A program made the position numbers and the translations under genes. Below are positions 1 to 8,130 of a DNA stretch of 64,000 bases, piece after piece; the stretch's first letter is position 1; every line of letters starts with the position of its first letter. Source of the stretch: Streptomyces sp. AC558_RSS880 (GTDB lineage Bacteria > Actinomycetota > Actinomycetes > Streptomycetales > Streptomycetaceae). The notes below the pieces were generated by a model. It was not told the origin of the DNA, did no database searches, and was given only the letters and a program-made list of their open reading frames with translations. The DNA is taken from NCBI RefSeq assembly GCF_019049255.1, contig NZ_JAGMUJ010000084.1, forward strand, positions 433,867 to 497,866, written 5' to 3'.

Positions 1-303
1 GCCCGATCCGTCCTGGTGGAGACGGTCGACGTACCGGACGGAGTGGCCGAGGCCGCCGCGCGCGGCACCGGGCAGATCGACGACCATGCGGTCGTAGCAG
101 GCGTGCCGGCCGGTCCTGATGTCCCGTACCGGCGTGGTCGTGCTGTCGGAGGCGGCCTTGGGCAGGCTGCCCCAGCCGGTCGGGCACGCCGTGGCCCGGG
201 TCGCCGTCGCCGTCGCCGGGGTGGCGGCGGCCGGTACCGCCGCCGTGGTCAGCGTGGCGCCCACGAGCACGAGGGTCGCGCAGATTGTTCGCTTTCGAAG
301 CAT
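1..303 (-). CDS. AMIN-like secreted protein, C-terminus cut by window edge
   Basis: The reading frame begins at ATG 303 on the minus strand and runs off the left edge, so only the first 101 codons are visible. The product starts with MLRKR, a hydrophobic segment and an Ala-rich stretch ending near PAAATPA, which is a Sec signal peptide. The mature part carries CPTGWGSLPK and TGRHACYDRMVVDLPG, a pattern seen in the AMIN-like domain proteins of Streptomyces, which are exported and of unknown function. It is divergent from the phosphatase gene starting at 424. The family assignment rests on these two motifs only, and the domain's C-terminal half is not in the window. Confidence 0.7.
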   Translation of the reverse strand, partial: MLRKRTICATLVLVGATLTTAAVPAAATPATATATRATACPTGWGSLPKAASDSTTTPVRDIRTGRHACYDRMVVDLPGAARGGLGHSVRYVDRLHQDGSG

Positions 304-423
304 TTTCGGCCCCCTGGGCTCGCATCCTTCTGGTATCGGGTGAGACGACCGAGATGACCGGAAGGTTGCGGCTCCGCCGCGCCGGACCGTCCGGCATGGC
401 ACATCCTGGTGAGGAGCGAACGG

Positions 424-3051
424 ATGACCCGTGCGTCCGCACCGGGAGGACGCGACATGGATGATGCAGCCGCCGTACCGCGCGGGGAGCGGCCGGCGGA
501 CGTGCCCGGCCGCGGCGCCGGGGAGAGCGCGGGAGCGGACGAGCTCCGGACGGCGCATCCGGCGGGCCGGATCGAGGACGCGCTCGCGGAGCCCGTGGTG
601 GCGGCGGTCCAGGACATCGGCGGGTACGGCGGACTGGTGTACCTGCGCTCGCGGGACCGGCGCTCGCTGGTGCTGTGCGTGGTGGCCGGCGTCCCGCGGT
701 CGCTGCTGATGACCTGGTGGCGGGTGCCCGTGGGCGGCGCGCTGCCCATGTCCGAGGCGTACCGCAGGGGCGAGAGCATGTGGCTGCCGGACGAGCGGGC
801 CATGATGCTGCGTTTCCCGCAGTTCACCGCCGCGCTGCCGTACTCGTTCGGCTCCGCCTTCCACCCGGTGCACGTCGACGGCGAACCCGTGGGTGTCCTG
901 TCCGTCCTGCGGTCGGCCGCCCGGGAGCCGGTGGACGAGCAGACGGTGCGGGCGGCGCTGCACGACGCGGGGCGGGACATGGAGGAGCGCCTCACCGCGT
1001 TCGCCCGCCGGATGCCCGGCAGGGAGGGCGCGGACGCCGTGGCGTACGGCATCGACTACGACGACCAGCCGGTCAGCGTGCGGCTGCCCACGCCGCCCGC
1101 CCGGGCCGTGTCGGTCGGCATGGTCGAGTGGGACCTGGACAGCGACCGGTGGTCGGGGGACGACGACGCGCTGTCCCTCCTGGGTGTCGGCCGGGAGGAG
1201 TTCGGCGGCACCATGGCGGAGGTCGAGGGCCGGGTGTCCCCCGAGGACCTGTACGAACTGCGGGCGGCCCGGCGGGAGGCGGCGGACACCGGGCAGATCA
1301 GGGGCCGGCACTTCAGGGTGCTGGACGAGGCCGGGGAGGACGGGCGGATCCGCTACCGGCCGGTCGAACTGTGGGGGCACGTCGTGCGGGCGGAGGGGGC
1401 CGCCCGGCTCCTGGTGGGCGCCCTCGTCGACGCGGCCGGCGGGGTCACCGCGGCGGAGGCCTCCGAGCGGCTGCCCGACGGCGTGTTCTCCCTGGACCAG
1501 GACGGCCGGATCGTCTACGCCAACCTCCGCTGCCAGGAGCTGCTGGGCTGCGACCTGGAGCACATGCTCGGCCACTACCCGTGGGACGTGCTCACCTGGC
1601 TGCGCGATCCGGCCTACGAGGACCGCTACCGGGCGGCCATGCTGTCGCAGGAGCAGGTGTCGTACCTGGTGCAGGACCCGGACGGCGTCTGGCTGGGGTT
1701 CGTGCTCTATCCCGGGGTGCACGGGCTGACCGGCCGCGTGTTCCGCACCAGCGCCCCCGCCGGGGCCGAGCCGGGCCGTTCCCTGGCGCCGACCGGCGGG
1801 GACGGCGCGGCGGCCCCCTCGGAGCTGGTCGCGACGGCCCGCGCGGGAGCCCTCTACCACGTCGTGCAGATGGCCAGCGTGCTGACCGAGGCCGTCACCG
1901 TCAGGGACGTCTGCCTGGCCGTCGCCGAACAGCTGCTGCCCGCGTTCGGCGCGCAGGAGATCGCCCTGTACACGATCCGCGACAACGGGATGCACCTGCT
2001 GTGGGAGTCCGGTTATCCGGAGCACTTCCTCGACAGTTTCGAAGGGGTGCCGCTCAACGCGAACCTGCCCGGTGTGCACGCCCTGACCACCCGGCTCCCG
2101 CTCTTCTTCGAGTCACCGGAAGCACTGGTCAACGCCTACCCCCAGCTCCTCCTGGACCCGATGAACGCCTGGGCGTTCCTGCCGCTGATCGCCTCCGGCC
2201 ATCCGGTCGGCTCCTGCATCCTCGGCTGGACCGCACCGCACCGGTTCACTCCCGAGGAGCGCACCGCGCTGACCGCGCTGGGCGGTCTGACCGCGCAGGC
2301 GCTAGAGCGAGCCCGGCTCTACGACGCGGAGTCCGCCGTCGCACGGGGGCTGCAGGAGGGGCTGCTGCCGCACCGGCTGCCCGCCATCGACCGGATGCTC
2401 ACCACCGGCCGCTATCTGCCCGGCACCCAGGGCATGGCCATCGGGGGCGACTGGTACGACGTGATCAGGACCGGGCGGGGGGTGGCACTGGTCATCGGCG
2501 ACGTCGAGGGGCACAGCGTCGGGGCCGCCGCCGTCATGGGACAGCTGCGCAGCGCGGTGCACGCCTTCGCCGCCAGCGGCCGGCCGCCGCAGGAGGTCAT
2601 CACCCACACCAACCGGCTGCTGGTGGAGTTGGAGACGGACGTCTTCGCCACCTGCTGCTACATCGAGCTCGACCCGGCCACCGGCCGTGCCCTGGCCGTC
2701 CGGGCGGGTCATCCCCCGCCCCTGCTGCGCCACCCCGACGGGCACACGGAGAGCCTGGACCTGCCCGGTGGCGTGCTGCTCGGGGTGCTGCCGGAGGCCG
2801 TCTACCCGGTCACGGCACTCACCCTGGCCCCCGGCAGCGTTCTCGCGCTGTACACGGACGGGCTCGTCGAGACGCCCGGCGGTGACATCGAGACGGGCAT
2901 CGGGATGATCCGCCGCTGCCTGGCGCGCAGCCGCACCGACTCGGTCGAGGAGCTCGCCGACCGGCTGATCAGAACGGCCCGCCGGACCGAGGACCGCCCG
3001 GACGACGTGGCGCTGCTGCTGACGGCCTACGACTGGCGGCCCGGCCGCTGA
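424..3051 (+). CDS. multi-sensor PP2C (SpoIIE-type) serine phosphatase with GAF and PAS domains
   Basis: A protein of 875 residues. Approximate order: GAF-like region 58-195, PAS-like 228-340, PAS 340-430 (contains FSLDQDGRIVYANLRCQELLG), GAF 480-635, then a SpoIIE/RsbU-type PP2C domain from about 640 to the end. The phosphatase metal-binding motifs are all present: GGDWYD near 675, GDVEGHS, YTDGL near 810 and DDVAL near 860. Such proteins dephosphorylate anti-sigma-factor antagonists and release sigma-B/F-type factors. No kinase or ATPase tail is fused, unlike the second phosphatase in this window (48603-50933). ATG 424 was chosen because GAGGAG lies 7 nt upstream; an in-frame GTG at 409 overlaps that ribosome site. 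The ligand sensed cannot be told. Confidence 0.9.
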   Translation: MTRASAPGGRDMDDAAAVPRGERPADVPGRGAGESAGADELRTAHPAGRIEDALAEPVVAAVQDIGGYGGLVYLRSRDRRSLVLCVVAGVPRSLLMTWWRVPVGGALPMSEAYRRGESMWLPDERAMMLRFPQFTAALPYSFGSAFHPVHVDGEPVGVLSVLRSAAREPVDEQTVRAALHDAGRDMEERLTAFARRMPGREGADAVAYGIDYDDQPVSVRLPTPPARAVSVGMVEWDLDSDRWSGDDDALSLLGVGREEFGGTMAEVEGRVSPEDLYELRAARREAADTGQIRGRHFRVLDEAGEDGRIRYRPVELWGHVVRAEGAARLLVGALVDAAGGVTAAEASERLPDGVFSLDQDGRIVYANLRCQELLGCDLEHMLGHYPWDVLTWLRDPAYEDRYRAAMLSQEQVSYLVQDPDGVWLGFVLYPGVHGLTGRVFRTSAPAGAEPGRSLAPTGGDGAAAPSELVATARAGALYHVVQMASVLTEAVTVRDVCLAVAEQLLPAFGAQEIALYTIRDNGMHLLWESGYPEHFLDSFEGVPLNANLPGVHALTTRLPLFFESPEALVNAYPQLLLDPMNAWAFLPLIASGHPVGSCILGWTAPHRFTPEERTALTALGGLTAQALERARLYDAESAVARGLQEGLLPHRLPAIDRMLTTGRYLPGTQGMAIGGDWYDVIRTGRGVALVIGDVEGHSVGAAAVMGQLRSAVHAFAASGRPPQEVITHTNRLLVELETDVFATCCYIELDPATGRALAVRAGHPPPLLRHPDGHTESLDLPGGVLLGVLPEAVYPVTALTLAPGSVLALYTDGLVETPGGDIETGIGMIRRCLARSRTDSVEELADRLIRTARRTEDRPDDVALLLTAYDWRPGR

Positions 3052-3060
3052 CCGGCGCCC

Positions 3061-3088
3061 GGCCGCCGGCCGTTCGCCGCCGGCGGCC
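3061..3088. terminator. bidirectional hairpin terminator
   Basis: A perfect 10-bp stem (GGCCGCCGGC and its complement, 3061-3070 and 3079-3088) with an 8-nt loop lies between the convergent phosphatase gene and the small minus-strand gene, whose stop codon it touches. It has no U tract, which is usual for Streptomyces. Confidence 0.55.
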
Positions 3089-3289
3089 TCACAGGCAGTA
3101 GCGCACCAGCCACTCGTCCGGGTCGTAGGCGTCGCGGGCCGGGTCCGGCGCGACGGCCGGGCGTTCCTCGACCATGTCCTCCACCCGGACCGGCTCCGGG
3201 AGGCGTCCGAAGCGGGCGTGCCGCGCGGTCGCCGCCGCGTCCGTGCCCGTGTCCGTGCCCTCGTGTGTGCGAACCGTCCCCTTGTCCAC
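3089..3289 (-). CDS. small conserved hypothetical protein (66 aa)
   Basis: A short reading frame starting at GTG 3289 (VDKGTVRTHEG...) with a purine-rich GGGGAG just upstream. The C-terminal half, RHARFGRLPEPVRVEDMVEE followed by a DPARDAYDPDEWLVRYCL tail, looks like small acidic proteins conserved in streptomycetes. No domain, signal peptide or membrane segment is seen. It is convergent with the PP2C gene and divergent from the DUF4232 remnant, whose lost 5' end would have lain in the same space. Function unknown. An ATG at 3394 gives a longer version, but the added residues do not look conserved. Confidence 0.6.
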   Translation of the reverse strand: MDKGTVRTHEGTDTGTDAAATARHARFGRLPEPVRVEDMVEERPAVAPDPARDAYDPDEWLVRYCL

Positions 3290-3353
3290 GGCGACTCCCC
3301 TCTCGCGGCCGGCCGGCGCTCCCCCTCGGACAGCACCGCGTCCTTGGCGCCAA

Positions 3354-3725
3354 GTGTCACACACCGGTGACCGGAAGCTGGAGAACTGCGGCACCCGGCC
3401 CTACTCGCTGCACGGCTGTCCCGACGTCCGGCTCTTCGACGAGGACCACGAACCGGTGGACGGTGTCCGGGTCCTGCGCGACGGCGCTTCCGTCGTCGGC
3501 GGCACGGGGGCGGACGGCCCGGCCCTGCCGCTCGTGCTGAAGCCGGGTGAGGGTGCCTGGGTCGGCCTGGTGTGGCGCAACACGGTCGAGGCGGGTGCGG
3601 CGGTCGACGTCCCTTACGTACGGGTGCGGGCGAAGTCCGGCGCGGACCCGGTGACGCTCGTCCCCGAACTCGACCTCGGGACGGCGGGGAAGCTGGGCGT
3701 CGGCCCCTGGAAGAAGAAGGAGTAG
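3354..3725 (+). pseudogene. 5'-truncated DUF4232-like protein remnant
   Basis: From about 3360 the frame encodes RKLENCGTRPYSLHGCPDV, then LKPGEGAWVGLVWRNTV and a tail LGTAGKLGVGPWKKKE. These match the C-terminal two thirds of secreted DUF4232 proteins of Streptomyces (NCGTRPY.L.GYP, LxPGE, GLxWRN, LGTTGRLGVxPW). The expected start is missing: there is no signal peptide and no first beta-strand block. Upstream codons in this frame (TPLSRPAGAPPRTAPRPW) are low-complexity readthrough lying opposite the small minus-strand gene. The only near start is GTG 3354, without a ribosome site. This suggests a deletion or recombination junction near 3340-3360. A much shorter, still expressed protein cannot be excluded. 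Confidence 0.55.
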
Positions 3726-3756
3726 CTTCCCCGGAGGAGCGGCTTCCCGGCCGGAT

Positions 3757-3815
3757 TGGTCCCCGACAACGGGGTGGAAGTGGACCCCTTGGCGGGCCGC
3801 CGTTCTTTCTAGCGT
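3757..3815 (+). promoter_or_regulatory. promoter and direct-repeat operator of the EamA transporter gene
   Basis: TGGTCCCC at 3757-3764 and TGGACCCC at 3781-3788 form a direct repeat 24 bp apart. A -10-like TAGCGT lies at 3810-3815, only 7 nt before ATG 3823, and there is no Shine-Dalgarno sequence, which fits a leaderless mRNA. TTGGCG at 3789-3794 may be the -35, though the 15-bp spacer is short. TGGTCC/TGGACC repeats are typical of MocR-type regulators, which often control EamA transporters. No MocR gene is adjacent here, so the link is inference. Confidence 0.35.
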
Positions 3816-3822
3816 CGGTGTC

Positions 3823-4791
3823 ATGAACGCCGTCACCACGCGCGGGGCCCTGCTCGCCGCGCTCGCCTGTGTCCTCGTCGGAGGCTCCTTCACCGCCAAC
3901 AGCGTCCTCGGCGACTACCCGTACGCGGGCGGTCAGTTCCTGCGGTACGCGCTGGCCTGTCTGCTGCTGGTCCCCCTGGCCGGCCGGGGCGCGGCCGCCA
4001 GGCTGCGGTCGCTCCCGCCGCGCCTGTGGGCCCGGCTGGCGCTGCTCGCCGCGGTCGGCATGGTCGGGTTCAACCTGGCCGTCCTGGCCGCGGAGCGGAC
4101 CGCGGAACCGGCGGTGCCCGGCGTCTTCGTGGGCTGCACGCCCGTCGTGGTCGCCGTCCTCGTCCCCCTGCTGGACGGCCGGCGGCCGCAACGGGCGGTG
4201 CTGTACGGGGCGTCGGCGGTGGCCGTCGGCGCCTTCACCGTGCAGGGCTGGGGGCGTACGGACGGGGTGGGCATCGCCTTCTCGCTGTGCGCGCTCGTCG
4301 GGGAGGTCGGGTTCGCCGTACTGGCCGTGCCCGTGCTGCGGCCCCTGGGCCCCCGTCTGCTGTCCGCCACGGTGTGCGGAGTCGCCGCGGTCGAGTCGGC
4401 GGCGGCCGGGCTGCTGCTCGACGGGTCCGCGTGGCTGCGCCGCCCGGACGGGGTCGAGGCGACGGCGCTGCTGTGGCAGGCGGTGGTGGTCACCGTGATC
4501 GGCTTCGTGTGCTGGTACATGGGCATGCAGCGGATCGGCGCCGAACGGGCCACCCTGTTCTCCGGCCTGATCCCGGTGGCGGCCGCGTGCACCGCGCCGC
4601 TCGTCGGCACCGGCTCCTACGGTGCGGCCCAGGCGGTGGGCAGCGCCCTGGTCGGCGCCGGGGTCGCCCTGGGGTCCGGCGCGCTGAGTGTGCCGGCGGG
4701 CCTGCGCCGGTTCCGTGCCGCCCTGCCCGAACGAGGCTGCTCCTCCACGGCCGCCGAACCGGACGCCCTGGTCGACGCCCCGAACCGGTGA
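3823..4791 (+). CDS. EamA/DMT-superfamily transporter
   Basis: A 322-residue integral membrane protein with about ten hydrophobic helices in two homologous halves, the EamA (drug/metabolite transporter) layout. Helix 1 is GALLAALACVLVGGSFTANS, and the second half contains VVVTVIGFVCWYMGMQRIGAERATLF, typical of the repeated EamA unit. The length matches the family. Members export amino acids, metabolites or drugs, and the substrate cannot be inferred. No ribosome site precedes ATG 3823, whereas a -10 hexamer sits 7 nt upstream, so translation is probably leaderless. A hairpin terminator follows the gene. Confidence 0.88.
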   Translation: MNAVTTRGALLAALACVLVGGSFTANSVLGDYPYAGGQFLRYALACLLLVPLAGRGAAARLRSLPPRLWARLALLAAVGMVGFNLAVLAAERTAEPAVPGVFVGCTPVVVAVLVPLLDGRRPQRAVLYGASAVAVGAFTVQGWGRTDGVGIAFSLCALVGEVGFAVLAVPVLRPLGPRLLSATVCGVAAVESAAAGLLLDGSAWLRRPDGVEATALLWQAVVVTVIGFVCWYMGMQRIGAERATLFSGLIPVAAACTAPLVGTGSYGAAQAVGSALVGAGVALGSGALSVPAGLRRFRAALPERGCSSTAAEPDALVDAPNR

Positions 4792-4846
4792 GCCCGCGAC
4801 CTCCCGCTCCTGCTCCGCATCGGTGCGGAGGGAGAGGGAAACGCGG

Positions 4847-4877
4847 GGCGGCAGGACCCGGGCCGGGTCCTGCCGCC
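4847..4877. terminator. bidirectional terminator between convergent genes
   Basis: GGCGGCAGGACCC at 4847-4859 pairs perfectly with 4865-4877 (13 bp, 5-nt loop). It lies between the convergent transporter and DUF1996 genes and can serve both. Confidence 0.75.
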
Positions 4878-4896
4878 GTTCACGTGCCGCGTCGGG

Positions 4897-7002
4897 TCAG
4901 GCCCCGCGCCTCACGCTCCGCAGGACGAGGAATCCGAAGATCACCAGCACTCCGCCCAGCGCGGCGGGCCAGAGCTGGGCCCCGGTCTCGGCGAGGCTGC
5001 CGGTCTCGGCCTGTGCCTCGGTCCCGTCCTCGGACCCGAGTTCCGGGAGACTGCCGGGCACCTCGGCGGCCTGGGCCGCCTGGCCGCCCTCGTCCTTGCC
5101 GCCCTTGTCGCCGTCCCGGTTCCCGGCGCCGGCGTCCTCGGCCGGGGTGGAAGCCTTCACATCGGGCTGCTCGGGCCGGGCGGTGCCGTCGCCCTGCGCG
5201 GGCTCCTCGCCCTCCGCGGGCTCCTCGGCGGCCGGGGGTTCCTCGGCCGCCGGGGGATCCGACGGCTGCTCCTGCCCGCCGTCGCCCTGGTTGCCGTCGT
5301 CGCCGGGCTTGTCGCCACCGTCACCCTGGTTGCCGTCGCCGTCGCCGCCCTGGCCCGGGTCGTCGGGCGTGGCCGTGGGCTCCTCCGGCTGCTGGGGCTC
5401 CTCACCCGGCTCGCCGCCGCCGTTGCCGCTGTCGTTCCCGCCGTCGTTGCCATCGTCGCCGCCGTCGCCGTCGCCGTCGCCGCCGCCGGCACCGCAGGTG
5501 CGGCCCTCGTTGATGCAGTCGACCATCTCGTTCATCAGGTCCTCGTCGAAGACGTTGATGAAGTCGCCGTGGTCCGTGATCGGCTTGTGCAGCTGCTCCG
5601 GGAAGGAGTCCACCGCGAACAGCGGAGTCGTCTTGCCGCCGTCGTCGAGGCTCGGCGCGTCGACGTCGTAGACGATGCGCTGCACCAGCTGCGGCACCGG
5701 CTTGAAGCCGGACGGGCAGGCGCCCTCGGCGTCCGCGAACGCCATGTGCGTACGGTGGTTGGCGCTGTCGATGTTGCGGCCGTCCCAGCAGCTCTGGAAG
5801 TCGAACGTGCGCACCACGTCACTGCCCTGCGGGCACAGCGGGTACTTGTCCGTCAGCTGCCGGTCCTCGAAACCGGTGCAGCTCCAGGAGGCGTTGGCGT
5901 TGGCGGGGCCGTTGACGAACGACTTGGCGTCGCCGGTGATGATGCGCAGCAGCCGGGGCATGGCGGTGACCTCGCCCTGCGGGTTGCCCTCGAAGGTCAG
6001 CGTGACCTCCTTGGGCGTGACGATCTCACCGACGTTGCCCTCGATGCCGCCGCCCGGGGACTCGGCGTCCTGCTCCTGGGTCCCGTTCTGCAGCCGCAGC
6101 ACGGGCCAGTAGTACGACGACTTGTCGCCCTGGTCCGCGCAGCTGGTGTCCGCCTGTGCCAGGTCCTCGTCGCTGGAGAAGGCGTTGGTGGCCTGGTTGC
6201 CGATGTAGTCGTGGAAGTGGTGGGCGCCGTTGCCGACACCCGGGGCGGCGATCACGTTGTCCGAGTTGAACAGGCCGTTCTCGTTGACGCCGCACTCGCT
6301 GGTGAAGGTGCCGCGGGAGGCGTTGCCCGTCTGCTGCGGCTCGGTGACGTTGGGCTGGACGCTCTCGATGTCGACGTAGTCGCCGGCGACGGGCCCGTTG
6401 CCGGCCTGACCGCCGTTTCCGCCCTGGCCCTGACCTTGCTGGTCCTGGCCGTCGCCTCCGTCACCCGCCTGCTCGCCCTCGTTGCCGGCGTCCTCGTCGC
6501 CGGCGCCCTCGTCGCCGGCGCCCTCCTGCCCGGCGTCCGGCTGTGCGGCGTTGCCGGACTCGCGTACGGCACAGGCGGCGAGCTCCTCGAGGCCGGCGGG
6601 CCGGTCGCCGACCCGGCCGATGGCGGTCGCGATGCGCGCGAGGGTCGCGGAACGCTTCTCCTCGAGCGGCCCGGCGATCGCGTTGTCCGCGAAGCCCGGG
6701 TCCTGCCGGAGAGCCTCGGCCGACTCCCCGAGCCTCTTGTAGGCATCGGCGATCTGCGCGTCGAGCGCGGCGAGTTCCTTGTCGACCTCCGCCCGCGCCT
6801 CCTGCGGCACCGACGTCAGCTCGGTGGCCACGTCCGGACAGTCGATCGTGGCGCCCGAGAGGACCTGGCCGCCGCCCGGCGCGCCCTCCTCCGTCGCGGA
6901 AGCGTAGACGTTGGCCGCCATCATCCCGCCTCCGCCCAGGATCAGGGCGAAGGCGGCGAGCGTCGCGCGCTGTTTGGGGCGTCTGCGTGTGTTGCGTGCC
7001 AA
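4897..7002 (-). CDS. secreted, sortase-anchored DUF1996 protein
   Basis: A protein of 701 residues. It begins MARNTRRRPKQR with a hydrophobic signal segment ending in NVYASA. A charged helical region follows (about 36-150), then an Asp/Gly/Glu-rich linker (about 153-200). The DUF1996 domain (about 225-490) includes SFVNGPANANASWSCTGFED, CPQGSDVVRTFDFQSCWDG and HRTHMAFADAEGACPSGF. A second long Gly/Asp/Pro-rich linker runs to about 650. The end is a cell-wall sorting signal: LAETG at 670-674, a hydrophobic helix and RSVRRGA. LAXTG is the motif used by class E sortases in streptomycetes. DUF1996 proteins are secreted and uncharacterised in detail. Most are shorter; the added linkers suggest a stalked surface protein. 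No sortase gene is nearby. Confidence 0.9.
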   Translation of the reverse strand: MARNTRRRPKQRATLAAFALILGGGGMMAANVYASATEEGAPGGGQVLSGATIDCPDVATELTSVPQEARAEVDKELAALDAQIADAYKRLGESAEALRQDPGFADNAIAGPLEEKRSATLARIATAIGRVGDRPAGLEELAACAVRESGNAAQPDAGQEGAGDEGAGDEDAGNEGEQAGDGGDGQDQQGQGQGGNGGQAGNGPVAGDYVDIESVQPNVTEPQQTGNASRGTFTSECGVNENGLFNSDNVIAAPGVGNGAHHFHDYIGNQATNAFSSDEDLAQADTSCADQGDKSSYYWPVLRLQNGTQEQDAESPGGGIEGNVGEIVTPKEVTLTFEGNPQGEVTAMPRLLRIITGDAKSFVNGPANANASWSCTGFEDRQLTDKYPLCPQGSDVVRTFDFQSCWDGRNIDSANHRTHMAFADAEGACPSGFKPVPQLVQRIVYDVDAPSLDDGGKTTPLFAVDSFPEQLHKPITDHGDFINVFDEDLMNEMVDCINEGRTCGAGGGDGDGDGGDDGNDGGNDSGNGGGEPGEEPQQPEEPTATPDDPGQGGDGDGNQGDGGDKPGDDGNQGDGGQEQPSDPPAAEEPPAAEEPAEGEEPAQGDGTARPEQPDVKASTPAEDAGAGNRDGDKGGKDEGGQAAQAAEVPGSLPELGSEDGTEAQAETGSLAETGAQLWPAALGGVLVIFGFLVLRSVRRGA

Positions 7003-7140
7003 GGCGGTACTCCTACGCTTCTGTCGCGGGGGGTGGGCAGGGGATTCCCACGCCCCATACGCAGGCGGACCGCCGCGTGTTCAAAGGCCTCACGGATTCT
7101 TCGCGGAATCTCGGAGAACCCCGGTCCCGTACGCACCGGT

Positions 7141-7169
7141 CCCCGCCGGACCCGTGCGGTCCGGCGGGG
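7141..7169 (-). terminator. terminator downstream of the LPMO gene
   Basis: CCCCGCCGGACC (7141-7152) pairs perfectly with 7158-7169 around a 5-nt loop, 34 bp beyond the LPMO stop codon. Confidence 0.7.
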
Positions 7170-7202
7170 ACTTGGGGACGGGAGCGGTCAAGGGCCGGTG
7201 AC

Positions 7203-7877
7203 TCAGCCGAAGTTCACGTCACTGCACAGGAAGTACGTCTGGTCCATGTGCGAGGCCTGCCAGATCGTGTAGACGACGTGGCGGCCGCTGAGGCCGGAGG
7301 TGCTCACCGGGATCGAGTAGTTCTGGCTGGGCGCGTACGAGCCGGTGCGGGCCACCTGCTGGAGGTCGTCCCAGCCCAGCTGCTCGGTGGTGGGGTCGAA
7401 GCCCTGCCGGGTGACGTAGACGAGGAAGTAGTCCGCGCCGTGGCTGGCCTGGTCGTACAGCTTGACGGTGAAGTCGTCGTTCACGTTCGTCGTCTTCCAG
7501 GCGCCCACCGCGTCGAGGGAGTTGTAGCGCCCGCCCTCGGTGTGTCCGCCGCTGCACAGCTGACCGTTGGGGACGACGGCCTGGAAGTTGCCGGAGGAGC
7601 CGTTGCGGTAGAGGCCGTTCCAGTTCCACATGGCGTTGGGGTTGTCCTGCCACGCCTGCCAGCACATCGGGTCTTCCTGGGCCATCGCCGGGTTCTGGAA
7701 GTCGCTCCCCCAGCGCTGCCAGCAGCCGTAGTTGCGGGACGCGGGGTCGATCACCGAGCCGTGGGCGACGGCGGTACCGCTCCAGGGGATCAGACAGAGC
7801 AGCGCGGCGACGGCCACGGTCAGGGCGAGCGACAGACGGGACCGGAGCGGTAATACATCATGGCCATGCCAAGTCAT
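7203..7877 (-). CDS. AA10 lytic polysaccharide monooxygenase (CHB1-like, chitin type)
   Basis: A 224-residue secreted copper enzyme. The signal peptide ends ...SGTAVA at residue 38, leaving His39 as the mature N-terminus (HGSVIDPASRNYGCWQRWG), which forms the copper histidine brace. The second brace His is in DQASHGADYF. The protein closes with QASHMDQTYFLCSDVNFG, a single AA10 domain without a carbohydrate-binding module. The overall sequence resembles small Streptomyces chitin-binding proteins of the CHB1/LPMO10E kind, which oxidise crystalline chitin, rather than the cellulose-active CelS2 type. ATG 7877 follows AGAGGG. A perfect CebR box lies 61-74 bp upstream, implying cellobiose-responsive control. 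The substrate is inferred from similarity and the regulator from the operator. Confidence 0.93.
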   Translation of the reverse strand: MTWHGHDVLPLRSRLSLALTVAVAALLCLIPWSGTAVAHGSVIDPASRNYGCWQRWGSDFQNPAMAQEDPMCWQAWQDNPNAMWNWNGLYRNGSSGNFQAVVPNGQLCSGGHTEGGRYNSLDAVGAWKTTNVNDDFTVKLYDQASHGADYFLVYVTRQGFDPTTEQLGWDDLQQVARTGSYAPSQNYSIPVSTSGLSGRHVVYTIWQASHMDQTYFLCSDVNFG

Positions 7878-7937
7878 GGATTCCCTCTTTCCGCTGTGGG
7901 GTTGCGGGGATGCGGGTACGCGCTCCCGCGGCGACCA

Positions 7938-7951
7938 TGGGAGCGCTCCCA
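7938..7951. promoter_or_regulatory. CebR operator upstream of the LPMO gene
   Basis: TGGGAGCGCTCCCA is a perfect 14-bp palindrome identical to the operator of CebR/CelR, the LacI-family cellobiose-sensing repressors of actinobacterial cellulose genes. It lies 61 bp upstream of the LPMO start codon. Confidence 0.88.
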
Positions 7952-8058
7952 ACGCACAGGCTGCGCCCGCCGAAGCGGAGCAGCAATGCGCATTTGCGCC
8001 ACTTCCGCACGGGCGGTGGCGCATTCGATGCGTTCGATAGAGACCGGCGCCGGCCCGC

Positions 8059-8130
8059 CAGAGCCCGTCCAGAGCCCGTCCAGAGCCCGTCAGAGCCCGT
8101 CAGAGCCCGTCAGAGCCCGTCAGAGCCCGT
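8059..8130. repeat. tandem array of seven 10-11 bp units covering the GNAT stop codon
   Basis: Seven direct copies of CAGAGCCCGT(C): two 11-bp units (8059-8069, 8070-8080), then five 10-bp units to 8130. Read on the minus strand (ACGGGCTCTG), the first copy met supplies the last codons of the GNAT gene, whose TGA is at 8120-8122; the other six follow in the 3' untranslated region. The units are nearly identical, so the expansion is recent or homogenised. The 10-bp spacing corresponds to one helical turn. Confidence 0.9.

Noticed and set aside
8059..8130. CRISPR-like array
   Set aside because: Units are 10-11 bp with no spacers and no cas genes nearby; it is a simple tandem repeat.
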